Shown here: positions 36,000 through 47,450 of the stretch, in pieces
Numbering within the stretch: the stretch's first letter is position 1
Layout of the letters: each line of letters starts with the position of its first letter
Source: Panicum virgatum
Taxonomy: Eukaryota > Streptophyta > Magnoliopsida > Poales > Poaceae
Reading direction: 5' to 3'
Length of the DNA: 64,000 nucleotides
Assembly: GCF_016808335.1 (NCBI RefSeq)
Contig: NC_053139.1
Location: 16,610,782 to 16,674,781 of the forward strand
Notes under the pieces: model-generated
Database searches by the model: none
What the model saw: only the letters and a program-made list of their open reading frames with translations
Told to the model about the DNA's origin: nothing
Translations under genes and position numbers: made by a program

Positions 36000-36960
36000 T
36001 CCTTGATATGCAGCGGAGGTAGAGGCCGTTCACTACCCCCATGCTGGTCCCACCTGTGCACGCCTTCGCAACCACCGTGCGCTCGCTCCTCCGCCGCCGC
36101 GCCCCTCACTGCTCCCACCGCCGCCGATTCCCGCGCCCTCCTCCGCCACGCGCACCCCTTCCTACTCCCGACGCTGCTGGCTTTCCAACCGCACCACCCT
36201 GCTCCTGCTGTCGAGGAGTGCGCAGGGATGCCATGGACGCGTGCATGTACTGTTGCACCACGCCGCCACCGCTTCACCCCATCGCACCGCCGCTGGTGCT
36301 TCGCCCGCCCGCCATGGCCCCGCGGCGGCCGAGCTTGAGCTTGAGGCAGCAGATTTGGACCCTGCCCTTGCTCCTCCTCCACCTCCTCCCACACGCGCGT
36401 GCGCTGTCTCTGCTCCGTCCCGTCGCAGCCGCACGTCTGGCGCGCCGAGGATCCGCTGCCACGACGCCGGCTCCGCCCACCGGCGCGCGCATCGTCAAGG
36501 GTGGGCCCCTGCTCCTCCGTCTCCTCACCTTCGCGCTGCCTCCACCGAGCTCGAGGTTGCCGAAGCTTGAGGCCACCCAGCTCGAGGAGGGAGGAGCCCA
36601 GCTCGGCACGAAGTTGCTGCTGCCTGCGCCATCGCGGATCCCCTGCTCTGGGTGCAACAAAGGAGCCTAGGCGGAGCCGTCCACCGGGGCGGAGTAGACG
36701 GCGCGCGGCCGTTGGAGGAGGGCCGCGCGGATCCGACAGTCGCCGCCCGCGGATCCAGCGAGGGAGGAGGCTGCCGTACGAGGGAGCCAGGGAGGAGGAG
36801 GAAGAAGACGACCGGAGAGAGGATGCTGTAGAGGGATGCGCCGGCCAAGGCGGAGGCCGGCGAGAGAGGAGAAGGGCCACGCCGGAAGCCGGCAATGGAG
36901 GAGGAAGGGGCAGTGAAGGGAAGACGCGGTGGGGGAGAGAGAAATTGGGAGGGGTCGATG
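36000..36960. other. GC-rich block with overlapping long open frames, unidentified
   Basis: About 960 bp of high GC with long open frames on both strands (minus 35972-36895, 307 codons; plus 36041-36670). All are Pro/Arg/Ala/Ser-rich, and none shows a recognisable domain. It is bordered on the right by sequence like the ends of grass MULE/hAT repeats ('ggatggatatagagtattaagg' at 37130). A captured gene fragment in a transposon is possible; a real gene is unlikely. Confidence 0.35.
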
Positions 36961-37174
36961 GGTTGGTGGGGGAAGGATAAAGGATTCTAACGTATCGTAT
37001 GGGTCCACCGGTCCAGGGCTGGTAGTTGGTACAGAGAACATGTTGTAGAGTACAATAGGTGAGGTGCGGGAAAAATTAATATAGAGAATAAAATTTTGAT
37101 GACCAGAACAGAATATTCGTTTTAGAGGATGGATATAGAGTATTAAGGGTGCGAACAGCCTAACGCTAACTGAA

Positions 37175-37505
37175 GGTGTGTTTAGTTGTTTTTACGTAAA
37201 GTTTTTGAAATATACGAACACACAATTGAAGTATTAAACGTAGACTAATAACAAAACAAATTACAGATTTCATCTGTAAACTGCAAGATGAATTTATTAA
37301 GCCTAATTAATATGTCATTAGTAAATATTTACTGTAGCACCACATTGTCAAATGATGACACAATTAGGCTCAAAAGATTCGTCTCGCTATTTACACGCGA
37401 ACTGTGCAATTGGTCTTTTCTTGTGTCTGCATTTAATACTCCATGCATGTATTCAAACCTTCAATGGGACGTTTTTTTTCAACTTTTTTAGTTCTAAACA
37501 AGGCC
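37175..37505. mobile_element. MITE with GTTTAG-type inverted ends
   Basis: The left end GGTGTGTTTAG and reversed right end GGCCTTGTTTAG enclose 331 bp. The internal text (for example 'taagcctaattaatatgtcatta') is shared in style with the elements at 6338-6667 and 37530-37810. It is a widespread grass MITE group. Confidence 0.65.
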
Positions 37506-37529
37506 GGTTTTCGAACAAATTTTGAGTTC

Positions 37530-37810
37530 AGGACTTGTTTAGATGCAAAATTCAAAATTCCAAAACTATTTTGCGGCATATGCATGGAGTATTAAATCTA
37601 GATGAACTAAAAAAACTAATTGCATGGTTTGCTTAGAAATTACGAGACGAATCTAATGGCCTAATTTGTTCATAATTAGATAATAAATTGTTACAGTAAA
37701 ACGACACTGAATATGTTGTAATGACAGATTAATTAATATTAATAAATTTGTCTTGTAGTTTATAAATAAATTCTATAATTAACTTTATGATTAGTCAATA
37801 TTTAATATTT
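37530..37810. mobile_element. Related MITE, right end unclear
   Basis: It begins GGACTTGTTTAGATGC and contains the same interior motifs as the neighbouring element in a diverged form ('gagtattaaatctagatgaa', 'attacgagacgaatctaa'). No convincing inverted right end was found. Confidence 0.5.
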
Positions 37811-37910
37811 TAAATGTGGAAGATTTTCGTTGAAAACTTTACACGGTGCGAGCATGCCTCGTTATCAAATCACTGTTTCGCTGCTCCCCGTTTCCCACGA
37901 GGCCACGACG

Positions 37911-37916
37911 CACGTG
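37911..37916. promoter_or_regulatory. G-box CACGTG upstream of the FAX1-like gene
   Basis: A palindromic CACGTG 211 bp upstream of the ATG. It is a candidate bZIP/bHLH site linked with light or ABA responses. A single hexamer is weak evidence, and it could also lie in the 5' UTR. Confidence 0.35.
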
Positions 37917-38126
37917 CTCCAGGCGCCGCCGAGGCCGAGCAGGAAGAAACAGCCGCGTCGCAACGACCAAGCAACCAACTACATCCCCCTCCTCCTCTGA
38001 GGCTACCGAGGAAGAATCAACGACCCCATTCCGCACAATCCGCGGCGCGAGTTCCGAGCAAGCCCGCCGCTCTCTCTCACACAACGGTGCCGGAGGCGCG
38101 AGCGAGCCCCGCGGGCGGCAGAGTCG

Positions 38127-41100
38127 ATGGCGGCGGCGCAGATCCGTGGATCCGCCGCGACGGCGAGGCGGTGGCTGGCCTCGCCCAGCGCCCGGATCCT
38201 CCGCTTCGCGCCGCTGGCCGCGTCTGCCGTTCCGGCGTCGCCTCGGCGGGGAGCGTTCAGGGGCCTTGCCGCTGGTGCCGCGTACAAGGTGAGCTTCCTG
38301 CTTCGGTTTTCGTCAGCTGCCTCGCCTACCTGGATCTAGATTTTAGACATGTTCGTGCTTCGGTCCTTGCGTTGCGTTGCTAGAATGAGGACACATGGTT
38401 TAGGAAATTTTCTACTGCTACTACCAGAATTGTATAAAGAGGAGGAAGATCTAGTGCCAGAGAGTGCACGGAATGGCTTGTTCCAAATTGGGAATAGAAC
38501 TTAGTACAGGTGGTTAGTTTCAGAAAAGAATCACAAATTTGAATTTTCTGTCAATATTTTCATTTAACTCTCCCTGGCAAACAAATAAATGCCGAATTCA
38601 TGTATTTTACCTCATTTCGTTACCAGTGCAGTTATTTTGTATGGGTTAGTCTGGGGGTCAACATGGCCACTCATCATTGCTACAATTCTGCACTCTTACT
38701 CCCATTGTCGCCAATGCTGCTGTATAAGTTATGAAGCCAATGCCATGGAGCATGGCATAATTCAAGTTTGTCAGTGTGAAAATTCCCAGAGGGCGCCTTC
38801 TTTGCCTTTTGCGGGAGCGCTTGGGCAACCTTTTTGTCCTGATTTTCCTTGTCAAGCGGTTTGCTTTTGTGCCCATTTTTGTTATGTGGGTGCGCTCATA
38901 AGAAAGAGGAACCTTTCAACTTGTTGTGGGTACTAAAGAACGGAATTTCAACTCAAAATGAGTCTATAGCTTCAACCTGTCGAGCTGTCAGAACTTCGGT
39001 TTCCTGGCCCAATAAACCAGACTGTTATAAGAATTATTTCTGTATGCAGTAGTGTCCTTGGTTTTCAGTGATCTCGAATCAGTCAGCAATATTTGTGTGT
39101 TTAGTTACTAAATCTTTTCTGTGTTGTTAGTTTAAAGCTAGTTGTATTCATGTGCAGTTTTTTTTCTGTTCTTCTTTAAATCTGAATTTTGTAACTTGTG
39201 ATAGAGAACTAAAGTATTGTTTTCACACTAATAAGGTTTTGTTGTGTAACTTAGCAGTAGACATCAACTACATGATTGCTTGTAGTTCAATTTGCGTTAG
39301 TAGCCCTTGATTAGACATGTGCGTGTGTTTTTTCTGAATCCTATAGCGGCTAATCAAGCTTTGTACAGCTGTGCTCTTTATCTATTCAGTTTATTGGTGC
39401 TGCAGTAGCAGTGTTCAGAACTGTCACTTGTCATATTTATATGCTATTATTCAATTCCAAATCTGGAACTAGATTCCAAAGTCTAAAACTACAAATATGT
39501 TTATTTGGTAGACTAAGTTGAAGGACCGGAGTTAATATGCCATTAATCATTATGGCCTTTACTATCTCTTTGCTCTTTTTTTCTTTTAAAAAACTGAATA
39601 TGCCTTAAGTGCTGTAGAACTTGGAGTGCATTTCCTGGTGTGTGTTACATTACTGAAGTTCTATATTTGAGCTTTTCAATTGTTTTTCTCATGAGTAGCC
39701 TTGATACCTATCAACGCCTTCATGCTTTTGCCTCAAATTAATATTGCAAATATATTGTTAGATCATGCTATTGGAAACTTCCATCCAAATACTCCTTCGC
39801 GAAACATCACTTTAACTTAATTGTCAGATTAATTAAATAATTTTTTGGTTTCAAGATACGCGCTTACTGAAGTTAGCATCTATTTATACAAGTTCAAAGC
39901 TAAAGCAACTAGCAGATCTCATACCCTTTGTGCCTAGAATGTTTATATCATTTTTATGTGCCCGTGTTGTTTTATGATGTAAGAGATAATATTTCTGATT
40001 AAAGCAAGCTTTTTGTTGAACCCCATGAATATATGTATGTGTGATTATGACTATGTTCTGTACCTTCCATGCAAATAGTTTAGTGTTCTTCCTTTATGGA
40101 GGAGTAAGCAATTTTTTAGCAATAGAAATCTTTTCTAGCAAAAAAGTTTCTGGCATATTTTTATCTACTCTTGTTTGCATTGGTCCTCTTGTGCTCCTAA
40201 TCTCTATGGTTAAATTTGATCTGATGGCATTGCTGTATCACTCTGCAGCCATTGACTACACTGTGCATGAAGGCAGACTATACCACTCCTGTTGATTCTG
40301 TCACTGCTACAGAGCAAGCAGGTGTTGAACTTGAAGAGCCAGCCATTGTGGCACCTGCCAATGAAGAGATAAATACAGCGCAGGAGGTTGCTCCTCAACA
40401 AAAGTGTGCAAAAATACATGACTTTTGCCTAGGGATTCCTTTTGGTATGATTTCATATTTGTTCTAGCAAATTTTAGTGTGAATACCTTTAAGCCGAAGC
40501 TAGTCATTACTTTAGTCTTATTTATATAGTTTGTTTCTTTTATTTTTATATAATTTGTTTCTTTTACTTTTGAATGATATCTTATATTTCTTCTATTTTT
40601 CCATGCCTCAGATATTCTATCATTAGATATAACTGAGGAAGAGTTGTATATCTCAACCTTTTTGTGAGCTTGTTAATTTCTTTAATATTATGCTACCCTT
40701 CGTTGTTCGATATTCTCTTCAAAAAGTTCATTAGTACTAACAACATGCACTTTCCGTCTTTCAGGTGGATTTCTGTTTTCTATGGGCCTTATTGGATTTC
40801 TATTTTGGAGGACTCCTGTGAGTCTTACTTTCGGTGTCGCACCTGGCCTTGCTATATTAGCCCTTGGCGTGCTTAGCCTTAAGGTTTGGAGAAGTGGAAA
40901 ATCCAGCTTGCCATTCATACTGGCACAAGCGGGTAGTTTGCTTTTTCCAATATAGCATCTTATCAGATTTCATTGAATCAAAGTGAAGAGTTCCTGTGCA
41001 AGTTGACTATCTGATAGGTCTTCTTAGACGTATTTCTGAGGAGGCAATATGATAACTTCCCTAAAATCTTAGTCCTGCTGATTATCTGCTACCATAATCC

Positions 41101-41518
41101 GAATTGAAGTTCTGCATGTGGAAAATTATGAAATTTAATCTGTGATGCTCATCATTTGCAGGTGTTGCTGCTGCGGTCGCTTGGAAACACTGTCAGGCAT
41201 ACACTATAGTAAGTCAAACTGTAATTTTTTTTTGAAAATTAGTCAAACTGTAATTTGGTTATCAAGGACCACTTTGATTCACTTTCTGATCTATTTTACT
41301 CTTTTGTGATAGACGAAGAAGCTACTTCCCTGGGGCTTCTATGCTGCACTCAGGTACTACTAACCTCAATTCTGTGTCTTGTTTCAAAGTTATGTTCATA
41401 CCTCCACTATCTTTGAAAACCTGTTGCTTTCACCAGTGTTGCAATGATCTGCTTCTACTCCTACGTTCTCCTTGCTGGAGGGAATCCGCCTCCAAAGAAG
41501 GCAAAAGCTGCTGCTTGA
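38127..41518 (+). CDS. FAX1: FATTY ACID EXPORT 1-like chloroplast envelope protein (6 exons, 231 aa)
   Basis: Exons: 38127-38288, 40249-40444, 40765-40932, 41162-41208, 41313-41353, 41437-41518. All are GT-AG, total 696 nt. Residues 1 to about 54 are Ala/Arg/Ser-rich with few acids, as in a plastid transit peptide. Exon 2 adds an acidic Glu/Ala/Pro linker and the conserved KIHDFCLGIPFGG entry. The rest is a Tmemb_14 domain with about four membrane helices, including LKVWRSGKSS and TKKLLPWGF. It ends with GGNPPPKK, the C-terminal signature I associate with FAX1. FAX1 exports free fatty acids across the plastid inner envelope. The family is firm; the assignment to member 1 rests on remembered similarity. 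The copia element lies 386 bp beyond the stop. Confidence 0.88.
38289..40248 (+). other. FAX1-like gene intron 1 (1.96 kb)
   Basis: T-rich intron with donor GTGAGC and acceptor CTCTGCAG. No repeat or coding feature stands out. Confidence 0.7.
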
Positions 41519-41903
41519 TTGTCTTGAAGACCTTTCACTCAAGCTTCTCATAATTGTACTAATGTTGATGATAGGGTTACGGTTTTCTTTATGTTGGTGA
41601 ATACTGAACACAAAATTGCGTTGTAGCATCTGTACTAAGTGAAAGACCGAGTGTAGATAAAATTTTCCCTGATTTTACATGACTGTTGTTTTATTTATAC
41701 ACCAATAACATCACTCTTTACCTCCAATCAAGCGAAAAAAAAACGACTTTTGTAGAACAGTAGAAGCAGCTCCATATATTCCCTTTTTTTATTGTTTCAG
41801 ATAACCTTAAATGCCATTTCCTTACCGATTTAACCCCTGAATGAGTAAGCTTAAAAAGCCGTACTCTTGTCTTCACTATCTAATGGCAACTAACTTTTGT
41901 TTC
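41519..41903 (+). other. FAX1-like 3' UTR and short intergenic gap
   Basis: It contains the likely 3' UTR. No clear canonical AATAAA signal lies near the stop; a T-rich stretch follows at 41660-41700. The copia LTR begins at 41904. Confidence 0.5.
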
Positions 41904-42018
41904 TAATGACGGGAATAATTAGTGTATTCCTCCAACCCTAGATGGGTGGGTATATATAGATCCTATACATGGGCATCTAGATAGGCCTCTATATACATGG
42001 GCTCAATATACTCCAACA
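41904..42018 (-). repeat. Copia 3' LTR
   Basis: 115 bp, homologous to 49140-49242. It carries a 12-bp extra segment near 41970-41985. Confidence 0.82.
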
Positions 42019-42026
42019 CTCCCCCG

Positions 42027-42130
42027 CAATCTGAATTACCGGCGCAGCGGTGTTCAAGACTGGACAACAAGAAAGCTAACACCCCCCGCAGTCTGAACAA
42101 CCGGCGCAGCGGTGTTCAAGACTGGACAAG
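42027..42130. repeat. Direct duplication beside the copia 3' LTR
   Basis: The segment 'ccggcgcagcggtgttcaag' with its surroundings occurs twice, about 60 bp apart, between RNase H and the polypurine tract. Confidence 0.8.
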
Positions 42131-42187
42131 ATGAGAATACAAGTAGAGCACAAAAGGGCTAAGACCCCCCCTCCCCCGCAGCCACAA

Positions 42188-42922
42188 CTAGCCATCGGCT
42201 ACGTTGAGGCTGGATCGAAACTCCGAGAAGGTCGACGAGGGCAGCCCCTTCGTGAAGATGTCAGCAAACTGGGAGGTAGTCGGGACATGGAGTACCCGAA
42301 CATTGCCGATGGCGACTCTGTCGCGCATGAAGTGTAGGTCGATCTCCACGTGCTTCGTCCGCTGATGCTGGACGGGGTTGGTGGAGAGATACACGGCGCT
42401 GACGTTGTCGCAATAGACGAGCGTGCTCTTGGCGAGCGGGCTGTGGAGCTCCGCCAAGAGCTGTCGCAGCCAGGACGCCTCCGCCACGCCGTTAGCGACA
42501 GCCCGGTACTCCGCCTTGGCAATGGAGCGGGAGACAACCGGCTGCCGCTTGGACGACCAGGAGACCAGGTTGCCGCCCAGGAAGACGGCGTAGCCGGAGG
42601 TGGAGCGATGAGTGTCCGGGCAGCCAGCCCAGTCAGCGTCGGTATAGACCACCAGCTCAGCAGTGGACGAGCGGTGAAGTACCAGGCCGAGGTCCATAGT
42701 GCCACGGACGTACCGGAGGAGACGCTTCAGCGCAGCAAGGTGTGACTCCCGGGGATCATGCATGTGGAGACAGACCTGCTAAAAAGCGTAGGTGAGGTCC
42801 GGCCTGGTGAATATGAGGTACTGCAAAGCGCCGGCCAGACTCCGGTAGGCTGTAGGGTCAGCCACCGGATCACCCAGATCAGCAGACAGCTTCGCCTGAG
42901 TGTCGACTGGAGTGGAGCAGGG
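42188..42922 (-). pseudogene. Copia RNase H and end of RT region
   Basis: The minus strand encodes the copia RNase H region with YTDADWAG, RSTSGY, KAEYRA and the C-terminal DIFTKGL motif, ending at a stop at 42188. A frame change at about 42760-42780 separates it from the preceding RT tail (SKPCSTPVD, YRSLAGALQYL). Confidence 0.85.
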
Positions 42923-42927
42923 CTTGC

Positions 42928-44613
42928 TGTAAGCATCTAGGCCCTCAAGGTAAGTTTCGGTGATTAATGACAACCATTATTGTGACTAATGAGTTTGTGC
43001 AGCTTAATAGATCATTATCGCTCATTTGGTCATATGTCAAAAGAGGCCCCTTAATTTCATTATTCAAAAAGGCGATCTCGGTATTCAACTCATATATATG
43101 TCAAGACTAAGGATCTTTCTAGTCCTAGGTGTCACAAGGTTGAGAAGGACACTTAGGTTAGTATATGTTTTATAGTTTTGTAGTGATCGCACTATTAAGA
43201 GGGATTAAGGCCAAGTAACTTGAGCATGGACATGGTCAATCAAAAATGGATGCACACTATGGTCACTCAGGTTCGAAGTTCAAATAAGTGGCTTTCAACT
43301 TATATCTCAAGAATATTTGGATTTCATTCAAGACTCAAATCAGAAAAAGGCAAAATCAGAAAAAGTCGTTAACACCGGTTTAACCGACGCTCTCCCTTTT
43401 ATATACGTCGGTTAAACGAAGTCAGCAGAGTCTGGACAAGTCAATACACCGGTTAAACCGACGTGTTTGAATTTAACGTCGGTGCATTAGTCCAGAGTTG
43501 GTTTTTCCAGGGTAATTCAAGTTCTATACACCGGTTAAACCGACACTATTTGAAATGAGACGTCGGTGCAATTGACCAGTGAGATGGTTTTTCCATGGAT
43601 CTCTGAAGTTGTACTCACCGGTTAAACCGACGATGGTTTTGAGTTAACGTCGGTGCAGTTGTCTAGAGACTTGGTTTTTCAGTTGATCAGTGGACAACTA
43701 CACTCACCGGTTAAACGGATGATACGTCGGTTAATCTGCCCAAGTTGTAACGGCTAGTTTTCAGAAGGGGCAGTTTACATTCATCGGTTAAACCGACGAT
43801 GGCTATTGGAGGTACGTCGGATTAACCGGCGCTACGCAGTTTTCTGGCAGCTTTTTCTCCAACGGCTCTATCCGTGTGAGCTGCCTATATATACCCCTCC
43901 AATGGGTCATTTTGCCACTCTTCACACCAGGCAACATCCATACACTCAATACTATAGTCAAGAGCTACTTTGAGCTTCATCTTTCACATACTTGTTCATT
44001 CAATCAATCAAGAAGCAAGATTAAGGACTTGAGTAGAGAGAAGCTTGTGTGCATCCGTTCTTGGTGATCGGTTCTTGCTCAAGTGAAGGCCTTAGCTTGT
44101 TACTCTTGGTGATTGGCATCACCTAGGCGATCTTGGTGATCGAGGTGTTTCTCGCGGAGCTTGCCAAGGATTGTGGGAGCCCGGAGAAGAAGATTGTACG
44201 TGGCTTGATCTCCACCACGCCGGGATGGTGAGCGGAGACTCTTAGTGAGCGCCCTCGTCTCGGTGACTTGGGAGGTGACAAGACTCTTTGTGAGTGTCAC
44301 AACGTGGATTAGGGGTGTGTGCCAACACATCGATACCACGGGAAAAAATTCGGTCGTCTCTTGTCCACTCTCTTCATTCAAGCATTTTCTTTCATGCAAT
44401 TTATTCATGTGCTTGACTTAGAGATCATAACTTAGCTCTACCTTGCTAGGCTTTACTTCTCGTTATCTCTCTCTTAGCTTGTGTAGGTAGCTTAGTTATC
44501 CGGTTGGTAAATTGGTGCCTTACTAGCATTGCATAGGTTAAGGTTGCTTAATTGTGTTTTAGAAATTGAAAAAGGCTCAATTCACCCCCCCTCTTGGTCC
44601 ATCGATCCTTTCA
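42928..44613 (+). mobile_element. Solo LTR (1686 bp) inserted in the copia RT region, TSD CTTGC
   Basis: It starts TGTAAGCATCTAGG and ends GATCCTTTCA (TG...CA), flanked by CTTGC at 42923-42927 and 44614-44618. Only one LTR is present and no internal domain, so it is a solo LTR left by recombination. TATATATA near 43885 marks its promoter, with six upstream repeats. The host copia reading frame continues across the site if the insert and one TSD are ignored, so the insertion came later. The parent superfamily is not determined. Confidence 0.87.
43373..43830. repeat. Six inverted-pair repeats (ACCGGTTAAACCGACG ... CGTCGGT) in the solo LTR
   Basis: Copies begin near 43373, 43447, 43529, 43616, 43706 and 43782. 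Each pairs a forward ACCGGTTAAACCGACG with an inverse CGTCGGTT or CGTCGGTG about 20-35 bp later. They sit just upstream of the TATA box, in the U3 part, where enhancer repeats are expected. Confidence 0.85.
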
Positions 44614-44639
44614 CTTGCATTCAGTCATCCCAGCCCGCT

Positions 44640-45177
44640 CCAGAATATCGAGGGCGTACTGCCGCTGGTGCAGAAGAAGACCAGACGGGTGAGGCTCAAC
44701 AGTGACGCCCAAGAAGTGGTGGAGCTAACCAAGATCCTTCATAGCGAACTCCTGCTGCAGAGAGGAGATGACACTCTGAAGCAACTGCTGACTGGAAGCT
44801 GTGAGCACAATGTCATCGACATATAGCAGCAGATATGCCGTCTCATCCCCACGGCGGTAGATGAAGAGAGACGTGTCAGACTTGGCCTCGGTGAACCCCA
44901 GTGTCAGCAAGAACATGGCGAACCGAGAGTACCAAGCCCGTGGAGCCTGCTTCAGCCCATGGAGAGACTTGTTGAGCCGGCAGACCATATCCGGACGACT
45001 CGAGTCCACAAATCCCGCAGGCTGAGAGCAGTAAACAGTCTCTGACAAGGTGCCGTGAAGAAACACATTCTTCACGTCCAGCTGGTGCACAGGCCAAGTG
45101 CACGAGAGCGCAAGGGAGAGGACCGTGCGCACCGTAGCGGGCTTCACGACCGGGCTGAAGGTCTCATCATAGTCCAC
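44640..45177 (-). pseudogene. Copia reverse transcriptase core
   Basis: It contains [34 protein letters not shown] and the catalytic YVDD, all typical of Ty1-copia RT. It is joined to the upstream integrase frame by a frame change near 45150-45177, and is cut off from RNase H by the solo LTR. Confidence 0.87.
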
Positions 45178-46295
45178 ACCAGGCCGCTGAGTGAACCCCG
45201 GAGAACCCAGCGAGCCTTGTAGCGCTCCAGTGTGCCGTCAGCCCGACGATTATGCGTCCAAATCCACTTGCCAGTCACCACATTGCAACCAGACGGACGC
45301 GGCACGAGGTCCCACGTCTGGTTGGCAAGAAGAGCCGCATACTCCTCTTCCATCGCGCGACGCCAGTGAGGATCCGCCAAGGCGTCGCGGACAGAGGAGG
45401 GTACTGGAGAGACCCGCGGCTCTCCCTCGGTGGCGGAGAGAGTCGCAGCCTGGGACGCCATCCGCCGAGTCACCAAGGGATGGATATGTCGAGGATCCCG
45501 ATGGATGACCGGCGGGTGGTACACCTCCGGCTCTGCTCGAGAGGGAGCCGAAGGAGGCGGCGACGGCTCCGGTGTCGGCGTCGCAGGAGCCTCCGGAGCA
45601 GGAGTCGGCGCCGGTGTCGACGCGGAACGACGCCGGTACACCTGCACCGGCTCAGCGTACCGCTGCGGCGCCGGTTTCGGCGCCGGACGACGTCGGTACA
45701 CCTGCACCGGCTGAGCGTACCGCTCAAGTGCAGGGGAAGGCACCGGGGCCGCGCGTGGCGCAGCAGAAGACACCGGTTCCATGCGCGGCACGACCGGAGG
45801 TCCGGGGGCCGCGCGTGGCGCGACCGCGGGCACCGGGGCCGCGCTCGGCGTAGCAGGGATCACCAGAAGCGGTGTTGGTGCGCCGGGAAAACCTGCAGGA
45901 AAAGGACAGACAAGTAACGGTGGCTGAACCACCGAGTCAGTCGGAAACAGAGACGCCAGCTCGGGATCAGAAGAAGGTGTGGAGGAGGTGGAGTAGGGGA
46001 AATCCGACTCGTCGAAGACGACGTGCCGGGAGATCAGAACGCGGCGAGAGGTGAGGTCAAAGCATCGGTACCCCTTGTGGTCAGGGGAGTACCCGAGGAA
46101 CACACAACGAGTCGAGCGAGGTGCCAGCTTGTGAGAAGCGGTGGCGGAGGTGTTAGGGTAACACGCACACCCGAAGACCCGAAGGTGGTCGTAGCGAGGA
46201 GGGGTACCGAAAAGAGCGTGGTGTGGTGTGGGAGCAGGAGAAGCAGTGGACGGAAGGCGGTTGGGCAGGTAGGTGGCGGTGTGGAGGCTCTCAGC
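45144..46295 (-). pseudogene. Copia integrase C-terminal region and linker
   Basis: It includes the family's CVFLGYSPDHKGYRCFD motif, followed by a long Pro/Ala-rich linker with repeated PVQVYRRR blocks, then the start of RT (RRAMEEEYAAL, NQTWDLVPRP). A stop codon at about 46296 separates it from the integrase core. Confidence 0.83.
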
Positions 46296-47450
46296 CTAGA
46301 AGCGCGGGTGGAGAGAAGCCTGGATCAGAAGGGTGCGCACGACGTCGTTCGTCGTGCGAATCATCCGCTCAGCCTTGCCGTTCTGAGGAGAGGTATACGG
46401 ACAAGACATACGCAGCTGAACACCCCGAGACAGGAAGAAAGACCGGGAGGTGGAGTTATCGAACTCCCGCCCGTTGTCACACTGGACGGCCTTAACGGTG
46501 AGGCCGAACTGAGTGGACACCCAGGCAAAGAAGTGGAGGAGGGTGGGGAAGGTCTCAGACTTGGCGCGCAAAGGGAAAGTCCAAGAGTAATGAGAAAAAT
46601 CATCAATAATGACCAGATAATATCTATAGCCAGACATGCTGAGTACATGAGATGTCCACAGGTCACAGTGAATGAGATCAAAAGCATGCGCAGCATGCGA
46701 AGAAGAAAAAGAAAACGGAAGTCTAACATGACGACCTAACTGGCACGCATGACAGAGGTGCTCAGCAGGAGCCCTAGTACATGGAATATCGGTACTACGG
46801 CGGAGCTGAGCCAAAACGTCGCGGCCGGGGTGACCAAGCCGGCGGTGCCAGGTGGTGGAAGAAGGCGTCACGGTAAAAGCAGAAGATGAAGAAGCCGAAG
46901 GCGAGGTAGCGGAACCCACGGCGGTGACAGGAAGGCAAGACTCATCACCAACCATGATAGAAGAAGGACAAAAGGGGTGTGGGGGTTGGACAGAAGAGAG
47001 GATACCAGCATCGGGAGTGGTGTGGAATGAGGCACCCGAGTCGGCGATCCACTCGGTGCTGGCCGGCGGCGTCAGTCCCATGGTGCTGAAGGACTGTGCT
47101 AGTGTGGCCTGGTCCCACCCCCCAGGCCAAGTCGGCTGTTGGCTGGGCTGAGCGGGCGGGGGCCAGGACGGCGCGAAGAGTGGAGCAGCGCCAGTGAACA
47201 TGGCCGCCGGCTGGAGCTGAGGACGAGGCCCCCCTCCCGGACCCTGGAACGGCCACACCGAGATGCGCCCTGACCATGGGTTGCTGAAGGATGGCCAGGG
47301 CGTACCTCCAGCGGCAGGGGCAGGAGCGGGAGCAGGAGCCGGTGTCGGCGCGCCCCGATGGCCCCCACCGGTACCGGTGTTCCTAGAAGCAGGGCCACCA
47401 GTGCCACCACCACCACCCCGTCGCCGGCGACGTCCACGGCCCCCCCTCAT
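46296..47450 (-). pseudogene. Copia protease and integrase core
   Basis: Protease is marked by WIADSGASFH, the GAG-pre-integrase zinc region by WHRRLGHP and CHACQLGRH, and the integrase core by FDLIHCDLW, CDNGREF and TSPQNGKAERMIR (D, D, E). The frame ends early at a stop after HPRF. It starts in a different frame from gag, next to a G7 run at about 47446. Confidence 0.85.

Noticed and set aside
45252..46739. Plus-strand frames opposite the copia integrase
   Set aside because: They are antisense shadows of pol; the minus strand carries the integrase and protease motifs.
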